Position numbers and translations under genes: made by a program. DNA of 38,889 nt from Clostridiales bacterium (GTDB taxonomy: Bacteria > Bacillota > Clostridia > Oscillospirales > Oscillospiraceae): contig SFEG01000023.1 in the NCBI GenBank assembly GCA_004558025.1, positions 1 to 38,889 of the forward strand, given 5' to 3'. Below are positions 15,793-23,644 of the stretch, piece after piece. Each line of letters starts with the position of its first letter. Positions within the stretch are counted from its first letter, which is position 1. The notes below the pieces were generated by a model. That model saw only the letters and a program-made list of their open reading frames with translations, did not search any database and had not been told where the DNA came from.

Positions 15793-15807
15793 AAATAAGC
15801 GCAATTT

Positions 15808-15838
15808 GCCCACCGTGCAGAAGCACGGTGGGCTTTTC
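15808..15838 (+). terminator. Terminator of the kinase-aminotransferase operon
   Basis: Stem GCCCACCGTGC / GCACGGTGGGC with an AGAA loop and a following T-rich tail. Confidence 0.9.
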
Positions 15839-15867
15839 TTGACTTTGCTGTATTAACAGGGTATATT
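15839..15867 (+). promoter_or_regulatory. Promoter of the sodium symporter gene
   Basis: TTGACT (15839-15844), 17 bases, TATATT (15862-15867), directly after the operon terminator. Confidence 0.8.
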
Positions 15868-15909
15868 TAGAGAAGCATGTCAAAATAGAGAGAGCGAAAG
15901 GTTACAATA

Positions 15910-17250
15910 ATGGAGAAGAATGAACACAAGCGCGACGGTTTTCGCAGCCGCAGCGGATTTATAATCGCCTGCATCGGCTCGGCCGTCGGCATGGGAAACA
16001 TATGGCGTTTCCCGATGCTGGTCTCGACCTGGGGAGGACTTACCTTCCTGCTGCCGTACTTTATATTCGTCATCCTCATCGCGTCAACGGGCGTCATCGA
16101 GGAGTTTGCCCTCGGCCGCGCGGGCGGCGCGGGCCCCATGGGCTCGTTCGGCAAGTGCACCGAGCTCAGATACGGCAGGCGCAGGATAGGCGAACGCATA
16201 GGCTACATACCCATCCTCGGCTCGCTTGCGATGGCCATAGGCTACACCTGCGTCATGGGCTGGATATTCAAATATACCTTCATGGCCTTTTCGGGCGATA
16301 TGTTCGCAATGGGTCAGGATATGGACACGATCGTCGGAACCTTCAACTCGACGGCAAGCTCCTGGGGCGCAAACGTCTGGATAATCATCGCCATCGTCGT
16401 GAGCTTTGCAATCATGTCCTTCGGCATCGCCGGCGGCATCGAGAGAGCCAACAAGGTCATGATGCCGGTGCTGTTTGTGCTGTTTCTGGCGCTGGGCGTG
16501 TACATCTTCACGCTCGACGGCTCGTCGGACGGATATAAATACATCCTCACCATAAACCCCAGGGGTCTTGCCGATCCCAAGCTGTGGATATATGCCTTCG
16601 GTCAGGCCTTCTTCTCGTTGTCCGTCGCAGGTAACGGCAGCGTTATCTACGGCTCGTATCTGAGTAAGGAAGAATGCATCCCGTCGTCTGCGCGCAATGT
16701 CGCCATTTTCGATACGCTCGCGGCACTTTTGGCGGCATTCGTTATCATCCCGGCCATGGCAACCGGCGGCGCACAGCCCGACTCCGGCGGCCCCGGACTT
16801 ATGTTCATCTTCCTCGTAAACGTCATAAACGGCATGGTCGGCGGACGCATCGTGGGCATAGTGTTCTTCGTGTGCGTCACCTTCGCCGGAATAAGCTCGA
16901 TAATAAACCTCTACGAAGCTCCCGTCGCGTTTTTGCAGGAGAAGTTTAAGCTTAAGCGCGTGCCCGCGACGGCGGTCATCCACGTCATCGGCTGCGCGGT
17001 AGCCCTGTGCATACAGGCCATCGTCTCGCAATGGATGGATGTCGTGTCGATCTATATCTGCCCGCTCGGCGCACTTTTGGCGGCGATCATGTTCTTCTGG
17101 GTCGGCGGCAAAAAATTCGCGCTCGAGGCGGTCAACCTCGGTGCGCGCAAGCCCCTCGGCAAATGGTTCTATCCCCTCGGCAAATACGTCTACTGCGCCT
17201 GTGCGCTCCTGGCTCTCGTCACCGGAGCAGCCCTCGGCGGCATAGGCTGA
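15910..17250 (+). CDS. Sodium:neurotransmitter-symporter-family (SNF) transporter
   Basis: A 446-residue, 11-12 helix transporter. The unwound helix-1 motif GSAVGMGNIWRFP (residues ~23-35), which holds the sodium and substrate carboxylate sites in LeuT and MhsT, is intact, as is SLSVAGNGSVIYGSY in helix 6. Bacterial members import amino acids or related zwitterions with sodium. Its own promoter separates it from the upstream operon, but the position invites the idea that it brings in the substrate of the aminotransferase pathway. The link is inference only. Confidence 0.9.
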   Translation: MEKNEHKRDGFRSRSGFIIACIGSAVGMGNIWRFPMLVSTWGGLTFLLPYFIFVILIASTGVIEEFALGRAGGAGPMGSFGKCTELRYGRRRIGERIGYIPILGSLAMAIGYTCVMGWIFKYTFMAFSGDMFAMGQDMDTIVGTFNSTASSWGANVWIIIAIVVSFAIMSFGIAGGIERANKVMMPVLFVLFLALGVYIFTLDGSSDGYKYILTINPRGLADPKLWIYAFGQAFFSLSVAGNGSVIYGSYLSKEECIPSSARNVAIFDTLAALLAAFVIIPAMATGGAQPDSGGPGLMFIFLVNVINGMVGGRIVGIVFFVCVTFAGISSIINLYEAPVAFLQEKFKLKRVPATAVIHVIGCAVALCIQAIVSQWMDVVSIYICPLGALLAAIMFFWVGGKKFALEAVNLGARKPLGKWFYPLGKYVYCACALLALVTGAALGGIG

Positions 17251-17264
17251 CAGATTTGAATATG

Positions 17265-17294
17265 AAAACTCCCGCCCATCGGGCGGGAGTTTTT
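17265..17294. terminator. Terminator between symporter and LysR fragment
   Basis: Stem AAAACTCCCGCCC / GGGCGGGAGTTTTT with an ATC loop, able to work in both directions. Confidence 0.9.
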
Positions 17295-17297
17295 GAG

Positions 17298-17636
17298 TCA
17301 CGTCAGCTCGCTGCGGCTGTCGAGCAGGCATTTTATGAACTTCCTGCTCGCCAAAGACAGCGATTTTTTATCCTTGACCACTATGCTCATCGTGCGTATT
17401 ATCGGCGGCTCGATGGGAACGGCGGCCACATTATAGCTTGTTTTGTTCAGCACGAGCTCTGTCAGTATCGAAATGCCTAACCCTTGCTCAACCATGGACA
17501 GAATGGAGTAGTCGTCATGCGCGCGAAGTCTTATTTCGGGCTCAAAGCCTTCTGCGCGGAAGGCCTCGAGCGGCTCACTGCTTTCCAGCCGGAGTTGTTC
17601 CTCCATCACTGCACGGAAATGTGCCTCATGCTTCAT
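17298..17636 (-). pseudogene. 3' fragment of a LysR-type regulator
   Basis: About 112 residues matching the second half of a LysR effector-binding domain (AHDDYSILSMVEQGLGISILTELVL, then SLASRKFIKCLLD). The DNA-binding domain and first half of the effector domain are missing, and a stop codon closes the frame just upstream, at the edge of the Xre gene. It is most simply a gene broken by arrival of the Xre/DUF2975 cassette or by a deletion. An ATG is present at 17636, but the product would lack DNA binding. Confidence 0.75.
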
Positions 17637-17647
17637 CCACGTTCATT

Positions 17648-17860
17648 TTATTCTTCAGGGCTGTATTCCAATATGTCACCCGGCTGACATTGCAGCACGT
17701 CACATATCGCAGCCAATGTAGAAAACCGGATGGCGCTGATATGCCCGTTCTTCATCTTGGAAAGGTTCACATTTGCAACGCCGACTTTCTCCGACAACTC
17801 ATTCAGGCTCATTTTCCGGTCCGCCATTACGCGGTCCAGCCTTAAAACAATATGTCCCAT
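17648..17860 (-). CDS. Xre-family helix-turn-helix regulator (YozG-like)
   Basis: A 70-residue protein that is almost entirely one Cro/C1-type DNA-binding domain (SLNELSEKVGVANVNLSKMKNG, then FSTLAAICDVLQCQPGDILEY). Such small regulators commonly pair with a DUF2975 membrane protein, as here, 11 bases upstream. It likely represses its own operon through the two 16-base sites around the promoter at 18665-18739. AGGGGG precedes the ATG. Confidence 0.9.
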   Translation of the reverse strand: MGHIVLRLDRVMADRKMSLNELSEKVGVANVNLSKMKNGHISAIRFSTLAAICDVLQCQPGDILEYSPEE

Positions 17861-17871
17861 TGTCCGCCCCC

Positions 17872-18633
17872 TTACAGCGTTTCATCCGATTCTTTTTGGA
17901 GCTGAACCCCGTATTTGAATACAGTCACCAAACACATTGTTACGGCGAAAGCAATTAAGACGCCCCACTGAATGCTGATCCCGGTGTCTCTTCCGGCAGA
18001 CAGGAAAGCGGTAGACAGCGTTTCACCAATGGTGGCAAACAGCGCAACGGGAAGAAGAGAAAAACCGAATGCTCTCATCTTTGTCACAAGTTCTTCGCAG
18101 AACGGAGATTCACACTTTGAAAGCACCGCAAACAGTCTTTTCAGCATAAACAGAGCTGCGGCAGCAGAAGCAGCAAACAAAGTCGCGAAGATAAGGACTG
18201 ACACCAAATTCGCCGAACGGTACTCAGCAGGCGATGACGTGGCTTCGATCACCTTTGTGTTTTCTTCGGAATGAATTTTGGCGGAAGAAAATGACTGGTT
18301 GAAAAATGAGAGTTCCATATTGAAATCCTGATCTTCAGGAGGAATAATCTTATTATTTCCACCGCTCAGCATTGCCTCGGGGCTTACGTCCCCCGCATAA
18401 GAAAAACCATCTGCAAGAATGTCCCACAGGGAATCGAAATTCTTTTCGTTGATCCTGAATTCGGCATGATTGGTAACGCGAACTGTTAGCGCATCCTTTG
18501 GAAGCGTAGACACAAAAATTGTAGCTACACAGCTCGCTGCAGCCGCTAAGATTGCTATGACCATTAAGACGGTCATTGCAATCTTGCCCACTTTACCGAA
18601 CTTGTGGAAGTTTGAAAGAGTTTTAGAATTCAT
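17872..18633 (-). CDS. DUF2975-like membrane protein
   Basis: A 253-residue protein with four likely membrane helices: ~16-42, ~138-160, ~180-205 and ~215-240. A ~95-residue extracytoplasmic loop lies between helices 1 and 2. The C-terminal helix arrangement with FCEELVTKMRAFGFSLLP is that of DUF2975 proteins. Function unknown; always seen with small Xre regulators. Strong AGGAGG before the ATG at 18633. Lower GC than its surroundings, consistent with acquisition as a cassette. Confidence 0.8.
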   Translation of the reverse strand: MNSKTLSNFHKFGKVGKIAMTVLMVIAILAAAASCVATIFVSTLPKDALTVRVTNHAEFRINEKNFDSLWDILADGFSYAGDVSPEAMLSGGNNKIIPPEDQDFNMELSFFNQSFSSAKIHSEENTKVIEATSSPAEYRSANLVSVLIFATLFAASAAAALFMLKRLFAVLSKCESPFCEELVTKMRAFGFSLLPVALFATIGETLSTAFLSAGRDTGISIQWGVLIAFAVTMCLVTVFKYGVQLQKESDETL

Positions 18634-18664
18634 AAGAACGCCTCCTACGCAAAACATAAATTAT

Positions 18665-18739
18665 TTAACGTTTATCGTTATGTTTGCAGTATATACCGAT
18701 ACATATGCTTTGTCAAGAGATTTTTAATGTTTATCGTTA
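18665..18739 (-). promoter_or_regulatory. Promoter of the DUF2975-xre operon between two identical-type operators
   Basis: On the minus strand TTGACA (18716-18711), 17 bases, TATACT (18693-18688), close to consensus. Plus-strand TTAACGTTTATCGTTA at 18665-18680 and TTAATGTTTATCGTTA at 18724-18739 flank it. They differ by one base, and each has an AACG/CGTT-type dyad. This is the expected arrangement for Xre autorepression. Confidence 0.8.
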
Positions 18740-18780
18740 ATTATTTTATGTTATCTTGAGACAAAAGCGAGTCATATTAG

Positions 18781-18876
18781 CTATCGATATATTTTATTCC
18801 GCATAGCCACAAGCTGCCTGTCCTCGTTCTGATCTTTGATTGATACACGGATATAGCCGTAAGCAGGTCCTGCGAT
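18781..18876 (-). pseudogene. Dead 5' end of a serine recombinase gene
   Basis: The frame AGPAYGYIRVSIKDQNEDRQ is the N-terminus of a resolvase/invertase-type serine recombinase (catalytic Ser in RVS, then KDQNEDRQL). It stops at TAG after ~31 codons. The expected start position reads ATC instead of ATG, behind a good GGAGGTGA, so the gene is dead at both ends. It marks a decayed mobile element. Confidence 0.75.
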
Positions 18877-18877
18877 A

Positions 18878-19015
18878 TTACCTCACCTCCCGGCGCTTCT
18901 GCCAGACTAAATCATAGCCCAGCACATCGGCCAGCTCCACGGCCTCAGTGTACCGCAGGGAGCCGAGCTTCCGATGGGCATATTGTGCGAGATCGAGCTC
19001 GTTGCCTATTTGGGT
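18878..19015 (-). pseudogene. 3' fragment of a small regulator-like gene preceding the recombinase
   Basis: About 45 codons (DLAQYAHRKLGSLRYTEAVE, then ADVLGYDLVWQKR) ending at TAA two bases before the former recombinase start. The L-A-D-x-L-G-Y-D-L-V-W ending is like small helix-turn-helix proteins found with serine recombinases in clostridial mobile elements. No 5' part is present. The rest of the 18740-19041 gap holds nothing else that I can recognise. Confidence 0.5.
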
Positions 19016-19041
19016 GAATGACAGGAAAGGAGTGCTTTCAG

Positions 19042-19278
19042 ATGAAACAGTATACAGTAGATGCTTTTACGGATAAGGTCTTTGCCGGAAATCCCGCTGC
19101 CGTGTGCGTCATGGATGAGTGGATATCCTACGGGCTTATGCAGAAGATAGCCATAGAAAACAATCTTTCCGAGACGGCTTTTGCTGTCAGGGAAGGCGAA
19201 AATTACCGTCTGCGCTGGTTCACACCGGGCGGCGAGGTCGAGCTGTACTGCCGGGATAAGGGAGGCGCACCGAAATAA
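19042..19278 (+). pseudogene. Truncated PhzF-family gene
   Basis: The first ~70 residues (YTVDAFTDKVFAGNPAAVCV, then NNLSETAFAV and LRWFTPGGEVEL) match the start of PhzF-like isomerases, which normally run to 260-300 residues. After GGEVEL, where the family continues D-L-C-G-H-A-T, the frame turns into unrelated CRDKGGAPK and stops. Start codon and AAAGGAG are intact, so only the 3' part is lost. It could not be active. Confidence 0.8.
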
Positions 19279-19323
19279 GCGGCAAGGCAGCGCTGTTTGC
19301 GCAGTCGGAGATATATTTCTAAG

Positions 19324-19355
19324 AAAAATTCCCGTCCGTCGGACGGGAATTTTTT
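19324..19355 (-). terminator. Terminator of the 19354-19701 gene
   Basis: Stem AAAAATTCCCGTCC / GGACGGGAATTTTT with a GTC loop, overlapping the minus-strand stop. It also closes the truncated phzF. Confidence 0.85.
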
Positions 19356-19701
19356 ATTTAAACAAATACTCGCTCGCCTCGACAGCGGGGAGCAGGGAGG
19401 CTGTGTCGACGAGCTCTGCGATGCTCGACGCCGAGACCGGCTCGCAGTCGACGAGCGGGTTTACGCCGCCGTTGAATGCTCCGCTCATGACGCTCGGCTT
19501 ATCCACGGGCAGTATCCTGCGCCCGCCCTCGCAGATGAAATACAGACGGAAGTCCACGTCGTGGCCGCTCGTCGCGTGCAGGGCAAGCTGCCCGAGAAGC
19601 GGATACATCTGCTCAAACATCTCGGCCTGCGTGACCTCGAGAAGTCTGACCTCTCCGGCTGTCTCCGGCTGCCGCCCTATCCATTTTTTGATTATCCTCA
19701 T
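19354..19701 (-). CDS. Small protein of unknown function
   Basis: A 115-residue soluble protein, not recognised. It begins MRIIKKWIGRQPETAGEVRL and contains ATSGHDVDFRLYFICEGGRR. The start at 19701 is chosen because GGGAGAGAG lies just before it; an ATG 15 bases upstream lacks one. It has its own terminator and no operon partner, and is divergent from the LysM-GH18 gene. Codon use matches its neighbours, so it is probably real. Confidence 0.6.
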   Translation of the reverse strand: MRIIKKWIGRQPETAGEVRLLEVTQAEMFEQMYPLLGQLALHATSGHDVDFRLYFICEGGRRILPVDKPSVMSGAFNGGVNPLVDCEPVSASSIAELVDTASLLPAVEASEYLFK

Positions 19702-19777
19702 TGCGCTCTCTCCCATGTTTTTCTTTGAGCGTAGCACCGATACGGTCAAATTGTCAATAATATATTAAAATATTTCT

Positions 19778-19785
19778 CATACCAT
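19778..19785 (+). promoter_or_regulatory. Possible sporulation-sigma -10 element before the LysM-GH18 gene
   Basis: CATACCAT resembles the -10 box of SigE/SigG-type promoters, with AT-rich ATAATAT 14 bases upstream. No sigma-A promoter is evident. Suggestive only. Confidence 0.25.
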
Positions 19786-19801
19786 TTACAGAGGTGATGG
19801 T

Positions 19802-20932
19802 ATGAGAATTTATATTGTAAAGCGCGGCGACAGCCTGTATTCGATAGCGAGGGCAAACGGCGTGACGGTGCGGGAGCTGGCAGAGCTAAATGAGCTCAAA
19901 GACCCCGCACGGCTGAGTGTCGGGCAGGCGATAGTCATCCCCGACGGGTCGCGGCCTGCATCCGAAATTGAGGTAAACGGCTACGCTTACCCGAACATAA
20001 GCGTGCAGCAGCTCGACGCCGTTCTGCCGCAGCTGACATATCTGTGCCCGTTTTCGTGGCATATAGACGAAACGGGCGGGATAACACCCATAGAGGATGA
20101 AAAAATGATAAGCGCCGCGTGGGAGCAAAGCTGTGCGCCGCTTCTGACGCTCACAAATCTCGGCGCAAACGGCGGCTTTTCAAGCGATATCGCCCACAGC
20201 ATATTCACGGATACGGCCGCGCAGGATACGCTCGTGCAGAATACGCTCTACGCGCTCAGAAGCCGCGGCTGTTACGGCGTGAACCTCAACATCGAGTATG
20301 TCCAGCCCTATGACCGCGAGGGCTACAACGCATTTTTAAAGCGCATGTCCGAGACGCTGCACGCAAACGGCTATATGCTCTCGAGCGCCATAGCGCCCAA
20401 AACATCGGACGATCAGTACGGCGTGCTGTACACGGCGCACGACTACGCCGTCCACGGGCAGTATTGCGACAGGGTCGTCATCATGACCTACGAGTGGGGC
20501 TATACATACTCCGCGCCGCGCGCGATATCGCCGGTGAACGAAATGAGGAAGGTTATAGATTACGCTGTGACGAAAATGCCGCCGTCGAAGATACTGCTGG
20601 GCTTTTCAAACTACGGCTATGACTGGAAGCTTCCCTGGAAGCAGGGGCAGGCGGCGCACGTCATATCCAACGCCGCGGCGGCAGATCTGGCAGCGTCCGT
20701 TTATGCACAGATAAAATTCGACGAGACTGCGCAGGCGCCGTTTTTTAACTACACAGACCCGGCCGGCGCGCGGCACGAGGTGTGGTTCGAAGATGCGCGC
20801 AGCGTCCGCGCACGGCTCGCGCTTGTGCGCGAATACGGCCTTGCGGGGATAAGCATATGGACAGTGAATATGCGCAATCGAGCGGGCTTTGCGGTGCTCG
20901 AGAGCGAATTTTCGACGGAAAAGATAGTGTGA
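19802..20932 (+). CDS. LysM plus GH18 domain protein, SleL/YaaH-like
   Basis: A 376-residue protein: one LysM repeat at residues 1-47 (YIVKRGDSLYSIARANGVTV), then a GH18 barrel at ~58-370. The architecture is that of SleL/YaaH, spore cortex N-acetylglucosaminidases that lack a signal peptide, as here. The catalytic strand reads GVNLNIEYV: Glu165 is kept, but Asn163 stands where these enzymes usually have Asp. The later YEWGY and WTVNM segments that line the active site are present. GAGGTGAT precedes the ATG. Confidence 0.85.
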   Translation: MRIYIVKRGDSLYSIARANGVTVRELAELNELKDPARLSVGQAIVIPDGSRPASEIEVNGYAYPNISVQQLDAVLPQLTYLCPFSWHIDETGGITPIEDEKMISAAWEQSCAPLLTLTNLGANGGFSSDIAHSIFTDTAAQDTLVQNTLYALRSRGCYGVNLNIEYVQPYDREGYNAFLKRMSETLHANGYMLSSAIAPKTSDDQYGVLYTAHDYAVHGQYCDRVVIMTYEWGYTYSAPRAISPVNEMRKVIDYAVTKMPPSKILLGFSNYGYDWKLPWKQGQAAHVISNAAAADLAASVYAQIKFDETAQAPFFNYTDPAGARHEVWFEDARSVRARLALVREYGLAGISIWTVNMRNRAGFAVLESEFSTEKIV

Positions 20933-20940
20933 AATGCAAA

Positions 20941-20973
20941 AAAGCGACGGACACAAACCGTGTCCGTCGCTTT
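20941..20973. terminator. Terminator shared by two convergent genes
   Basis: Perfect 14-pair stem AAAGCGACGGACAC / GTGTCCGTCGCTTT with an AAACC loop. Confidence 0.85.
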
Positions 20974-20984
20974 GCATATTTTGA

Positions 20985-22376
20985 TTATCCGAGGCGCTCG
21001 GAGATGACCTGCGCGACCTTTACGCCGGAGGCCGCCGCCTGAGCGAGGCCGCGGGTGATGCCCGCACCGTCGCCGATGGCAAAGAAGTTTGAAAACTTCG
21101 TTTCAAGCTCGCCGGAGAGCTCAAGACGGGAGGAGTAGAACTTGACCTCAGCGCCGTACAGGAGCGTGTCGTAGTTTGCCGTGCCCGGAGCGATCTTGTC
21201 CAGAGCGTAGATCATCTCGATGATATCGTCAAGCTGTCTCTTCGGAAGAGCAAGGCTCAGATCGCCGGGGACCGCCGCCGTGAGCGTCGGGCGGGTGTAC
21301 GACTGCGCGAGACGGTGCTCGTTCGTGCGAACGCCCTTTACGAGGTCGCCGAAGCGCTGCACCAGAACGCCGCCGGAGAGCATGTTGCTGAGCGAAGCGA
21401 TGTGCTTGCCGTAGCGGTAGGGCTGATCGAAGGGCTCTGTGAAGCGGTTGGACACCAGAAGTGCGAAGTTTGTGTTCTCGCTGCGCAGAGCGGGATCGGA
21501 GTACGAGTGGCCGTTAACGGTGTTTATTCCCTCGACGTTTTCGGCGACGACGTGGCCGTAGGGGTTCATGCAGAAGGTGCGCACCTTGTCACCGTACTGC
21601 TTGGTGCGATAGATGAGCTTGGATTCATAAACAACGTCGGTGATGTGCTCAAAAACAGTGGCCGGGAGCTCGACGCGAACGCCGACGTCGACCTGATTGT
21701 TTATGAGCTTGACGCCCAATTTGCGGCACTGCTCGGAGAACCACTCAGCGCCGCTTCTGCCGGGCGCTACGATGAGGTAGCGGCACTTTATGTCCTCGCC
21801 CTTTTTGAGCGAAAGCGAGTAGCCCTCGCCGTCGCGGTCTATGCCGCAGACCTCGGTGCGGAAGCGGTACTCTATGACCTTGCGCAGATCCTCGTACATG
21901 TTCTGAAGGATGCGCAGATTGTTCTCGGTTCCGAGATGCTTGACCTTCGCCTGAAGCAGGTGCAGGTCGTATTTGAGTGCCTCGCGCTCGAGCGCTCTCG
22001 CCTCGGGCGTATCGGTCGAAAAGGTCTTGTCCGTCGCGCCGTATTTCATGTTGACGGTGTCAACGTAGTTTATAAGGCTCATGACCTCATCGTCGTCCAT
22101 GAAATCGGTCAACCAGCCGCCGAATTGGGTCGTGAAGTTATATTTGCCGTCGGAAAATGCGCCAGCACCGCCGAAGCCGCACATCGTGTCGCACACGCTG
22201 CAATGGATGCACTCCTTGACCTTGCCCGCGACGATGGGGCAGTGTCTTGAATATATGTCTCCGCCCTGATCGAGCACGCAGATCTTAAGCTCCGGATGGC
22301 GGGCTATAAGCTCATAGCCTGCGAAGATACCGGCCGTGCCGCAGCCGATAATTGCAACATCGTATGTATTACTCAT
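20985..22376 (-). CDS. FAD-dependent dehydrogenase, COG2509-like
   Basis: A 463-residue flavoprotein. The dinucleotide-binding motif is VAIIGCGTAGIFAGYEL (residues ~6-22), the second FAD segment is YLIVAPGRSGAEW, and the C-terminal FAD motif is NFFAIGDGAGITRGLAQAAASG. A cysteine cluster CIHCSVCDTMCG follows the N-terminal motif and is characteristic of the group. These proteins are uncharacterised; reactions are not known. The ATG at 22376 has AAGGGGC upstream; the longer frame to 22520 lacks a site. Single gene, ending at a shared terminator. Confidence 0.8.
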   Translation of the reverse strand: MSNTYDVAIIGCGTAGIFAGYELIARHPELKICVLDQGGDIYSRHCPIVAGKVKECIHCSVCDTMCGFGGAGAFSDGKYNFTTQFGGWLTDFMDDDEVMSLINYVDTVNMKYGATDKTFSTDTPEARALEREALKYDLHLLQAKVKHLGTENNLRILQNMYEDLRKVIEYRFRTEVCGIDRDGEGYSLSLKKGEDIKCRYLIVAPGRSGAEWFSEQCRKLGVKLINNQVDVGVRVELPATVFEHITDVVYESKLIYRTKQYGDKVRTFCMNPYGHVVAENVEGINTVNGHSYSDPALRSENTNFALLVSNRFTEPFDQPYRYGKHIASLSNMLSGGVLVQRFGDLVKGVRTNEHRLAQSYTRPTLTAAVPGDLSLALPKRQLDDIIEMIYALDKIAPGTANYDTLLYGAEVKFYSSRLELSGELETKFSNFFAIGDGAGITRGLAQAAASGVKVAQVISERLG

Positions 22377-22524
22377 TATAATTGCCCCTTTACTATAGTA
22401 TAGGCCGGAACAGCCCTGCGTATTATACGGATTTATCGTGGCATAGTAATTAATAAATTGTAAATTTTCCGAGAAGTTTACGGAGTTACTGGACACTTGC
22501 GCGAAGGTTTGTATTGCCAATAAC

Positions 22525-22553
22525 TTGACGGGATTTTAAAATACCTATAAAAT
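22525..22553 (+). promoter_or_regulatory. Promoter of the lipid operon
   Basis: TTGACG (22525-22530), 17 bases, TAAAAT (22548-22553), 42 bases before the first start codon. Confidence 0.75.
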
Positions 22554-22595
22554 ATAAAGAAAATATAAATTTTAAGATGTTGAGATGGTGAGAAC

Positions 22596-23174
22596 ATGTC
22601 AAACAACCCGATAAAGAGAGACATAGGCAAGCAGATACGCGACGAGGCATTTTCGATCCCGAATATGCTCAGCTATTTCCGCCTGCTGCTGATACCGCTG
22701 TTTATAGTGCTTTATGTGCACGAGGATTTCACGGAGGCGCTCATTACGCTCGCTGTCAGCGGCCTGAGCGATATCCTCGACGGACGCATAGCGCGAAAGT
22801 ACAATATGGTGACCGACCTCGGCAAGGTGCTCGACCCCGTGGCCGACAAGCTCACGCAGTGCGCGATGATGTTCTGCGTTGCCATGCGATATCCCGCGAT
22901 GTGGTGGCTTCTGGGGCTGCATGTCGTTAAGGAGATCGTCATGCTCGGTATGGGCTGGTATGTCCTTAAAAAGACCGACACGGTAAACAGCGCGATATGG
23001 GTCGGCAAGCTCTGCACGGGCGTTATATACGCCGTCATGATGCTGCACGTTATCATGCCGTATCTGCCGCAGTCTGTGTCCGTCGGCTGCACGGTCGTCT
23101 GCGCGGGACTAATCGTCCTGAGTCTTATAGTTTACACGGCAAGATATGTGAAGATTCTCGGAGGGAAGAAATGA
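22596..23174 (+). CDS. CDP-alcohol phosphatidyltransferase (PgsA-like)
   Basis: A 192-residue membrane enzyme with about five helices. The CDP-alcohol signature is complete: DILDGRIAR, then GKVLDPVADKL (residues ~58-86), giving the D-G-A-R-G-D-D metal and CDP residues. PgsA-like members join glycerol phosphate to CDP-diacylglycerol to make phosphatidylglycerol phosphate; the exact alcohol here is not certain. First gene of an operon whose other members also handle membrane lipids. It overlaps the next gene by ATGA. Confidence 0.88.
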   Translation: MSNNPIKRDIGKQIRDEAFSIPNMLSYFRLLLIPLFIVLYVHEDFTEALITLAVSGLSDILDGRIARKYNMVTDLGKVLDPVADKLTQCAMMFCVAMRYPAMWWLLGLHVVKEIVMLGMGWYVLKKTDTVNSAIWVGKLCTGVIYAVMMLHVIMPYLPQSVSVGCTVVCAGLIVLSLIVYTARYVKILGGKK

Positions 23175-23644
23175 GCTTACTGTATGCGGTGATCTATATA
23201 GCCGTTCTCGGCATACTTTCGCATTTTATCGGCCAGGCGCTGCCGAGAGCGTGGTTTTCGGCAGAAAAATTCCCGTACCGCGCGGCGAAATGGGAAAACG
23301 GCGGCAAGGCCTATGAAAAGCTCGGCATAAAGCGCTGGAAGGATGTTCTGCCCGATATGAGCCGCATCATGCCGGACATGGTCAAGAAGAAAATGACCAA
23401 GCAGAACCGCGAGCAGGGCATGGACGTCCTCATTGCAGAGACCTGCGTTGCCGAGTGCGTGCATATTTGGCTGATCGTTCTGTCGCTGGGCATATTCCTG
23501 TTCTGGCGCGGCGGCTGGGCGGTTGTTTTCTGGCTTGTGTATAACATTCTGGGCAATGTTCCGTTTATACTTATACAGAGATACAACAGACCAAGGCTCG
23601 TGCTGCTCGAGCAGCGCAGAAAGAGGAGGGCTGCAAAACAGTGA
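23171..23644 (+). CDS. CrtO-like membrane protein (glycosyl-diaponeurosporenoate acyltransferase family)
   Basis: A 157-residue protein with helices at ~3-22 and a pair at ~100-145, and the conserved block YEKLGIKRWKDVLPD at ~48-62 that marks the CrtO-like group. In Staphylococcus CrtO acylates a glycosylated carotenoid; no carotenoid genes are here, so an acyl transfer onto another glycolipid is a guess supported by the glycosyltransferase next door. Coupled at both ends: ATGA with the upstream gene and GTGA with the downstream one. Confidence 0.7.
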   Translation: MSLLYAVIYIAVLGILSHFIGQALPRAWFSAEKFPYRAAKWENGGKAYEKLGIKRWKDVLPDMSRIMPDMVKKKMTKQNREQGMDVLIAETCVAECVHIWLIVLSLGIFLFWRGGWAVVFWLVYNILGNVPFILIQRYNRPRLVLLEQRRKRRAAKQ

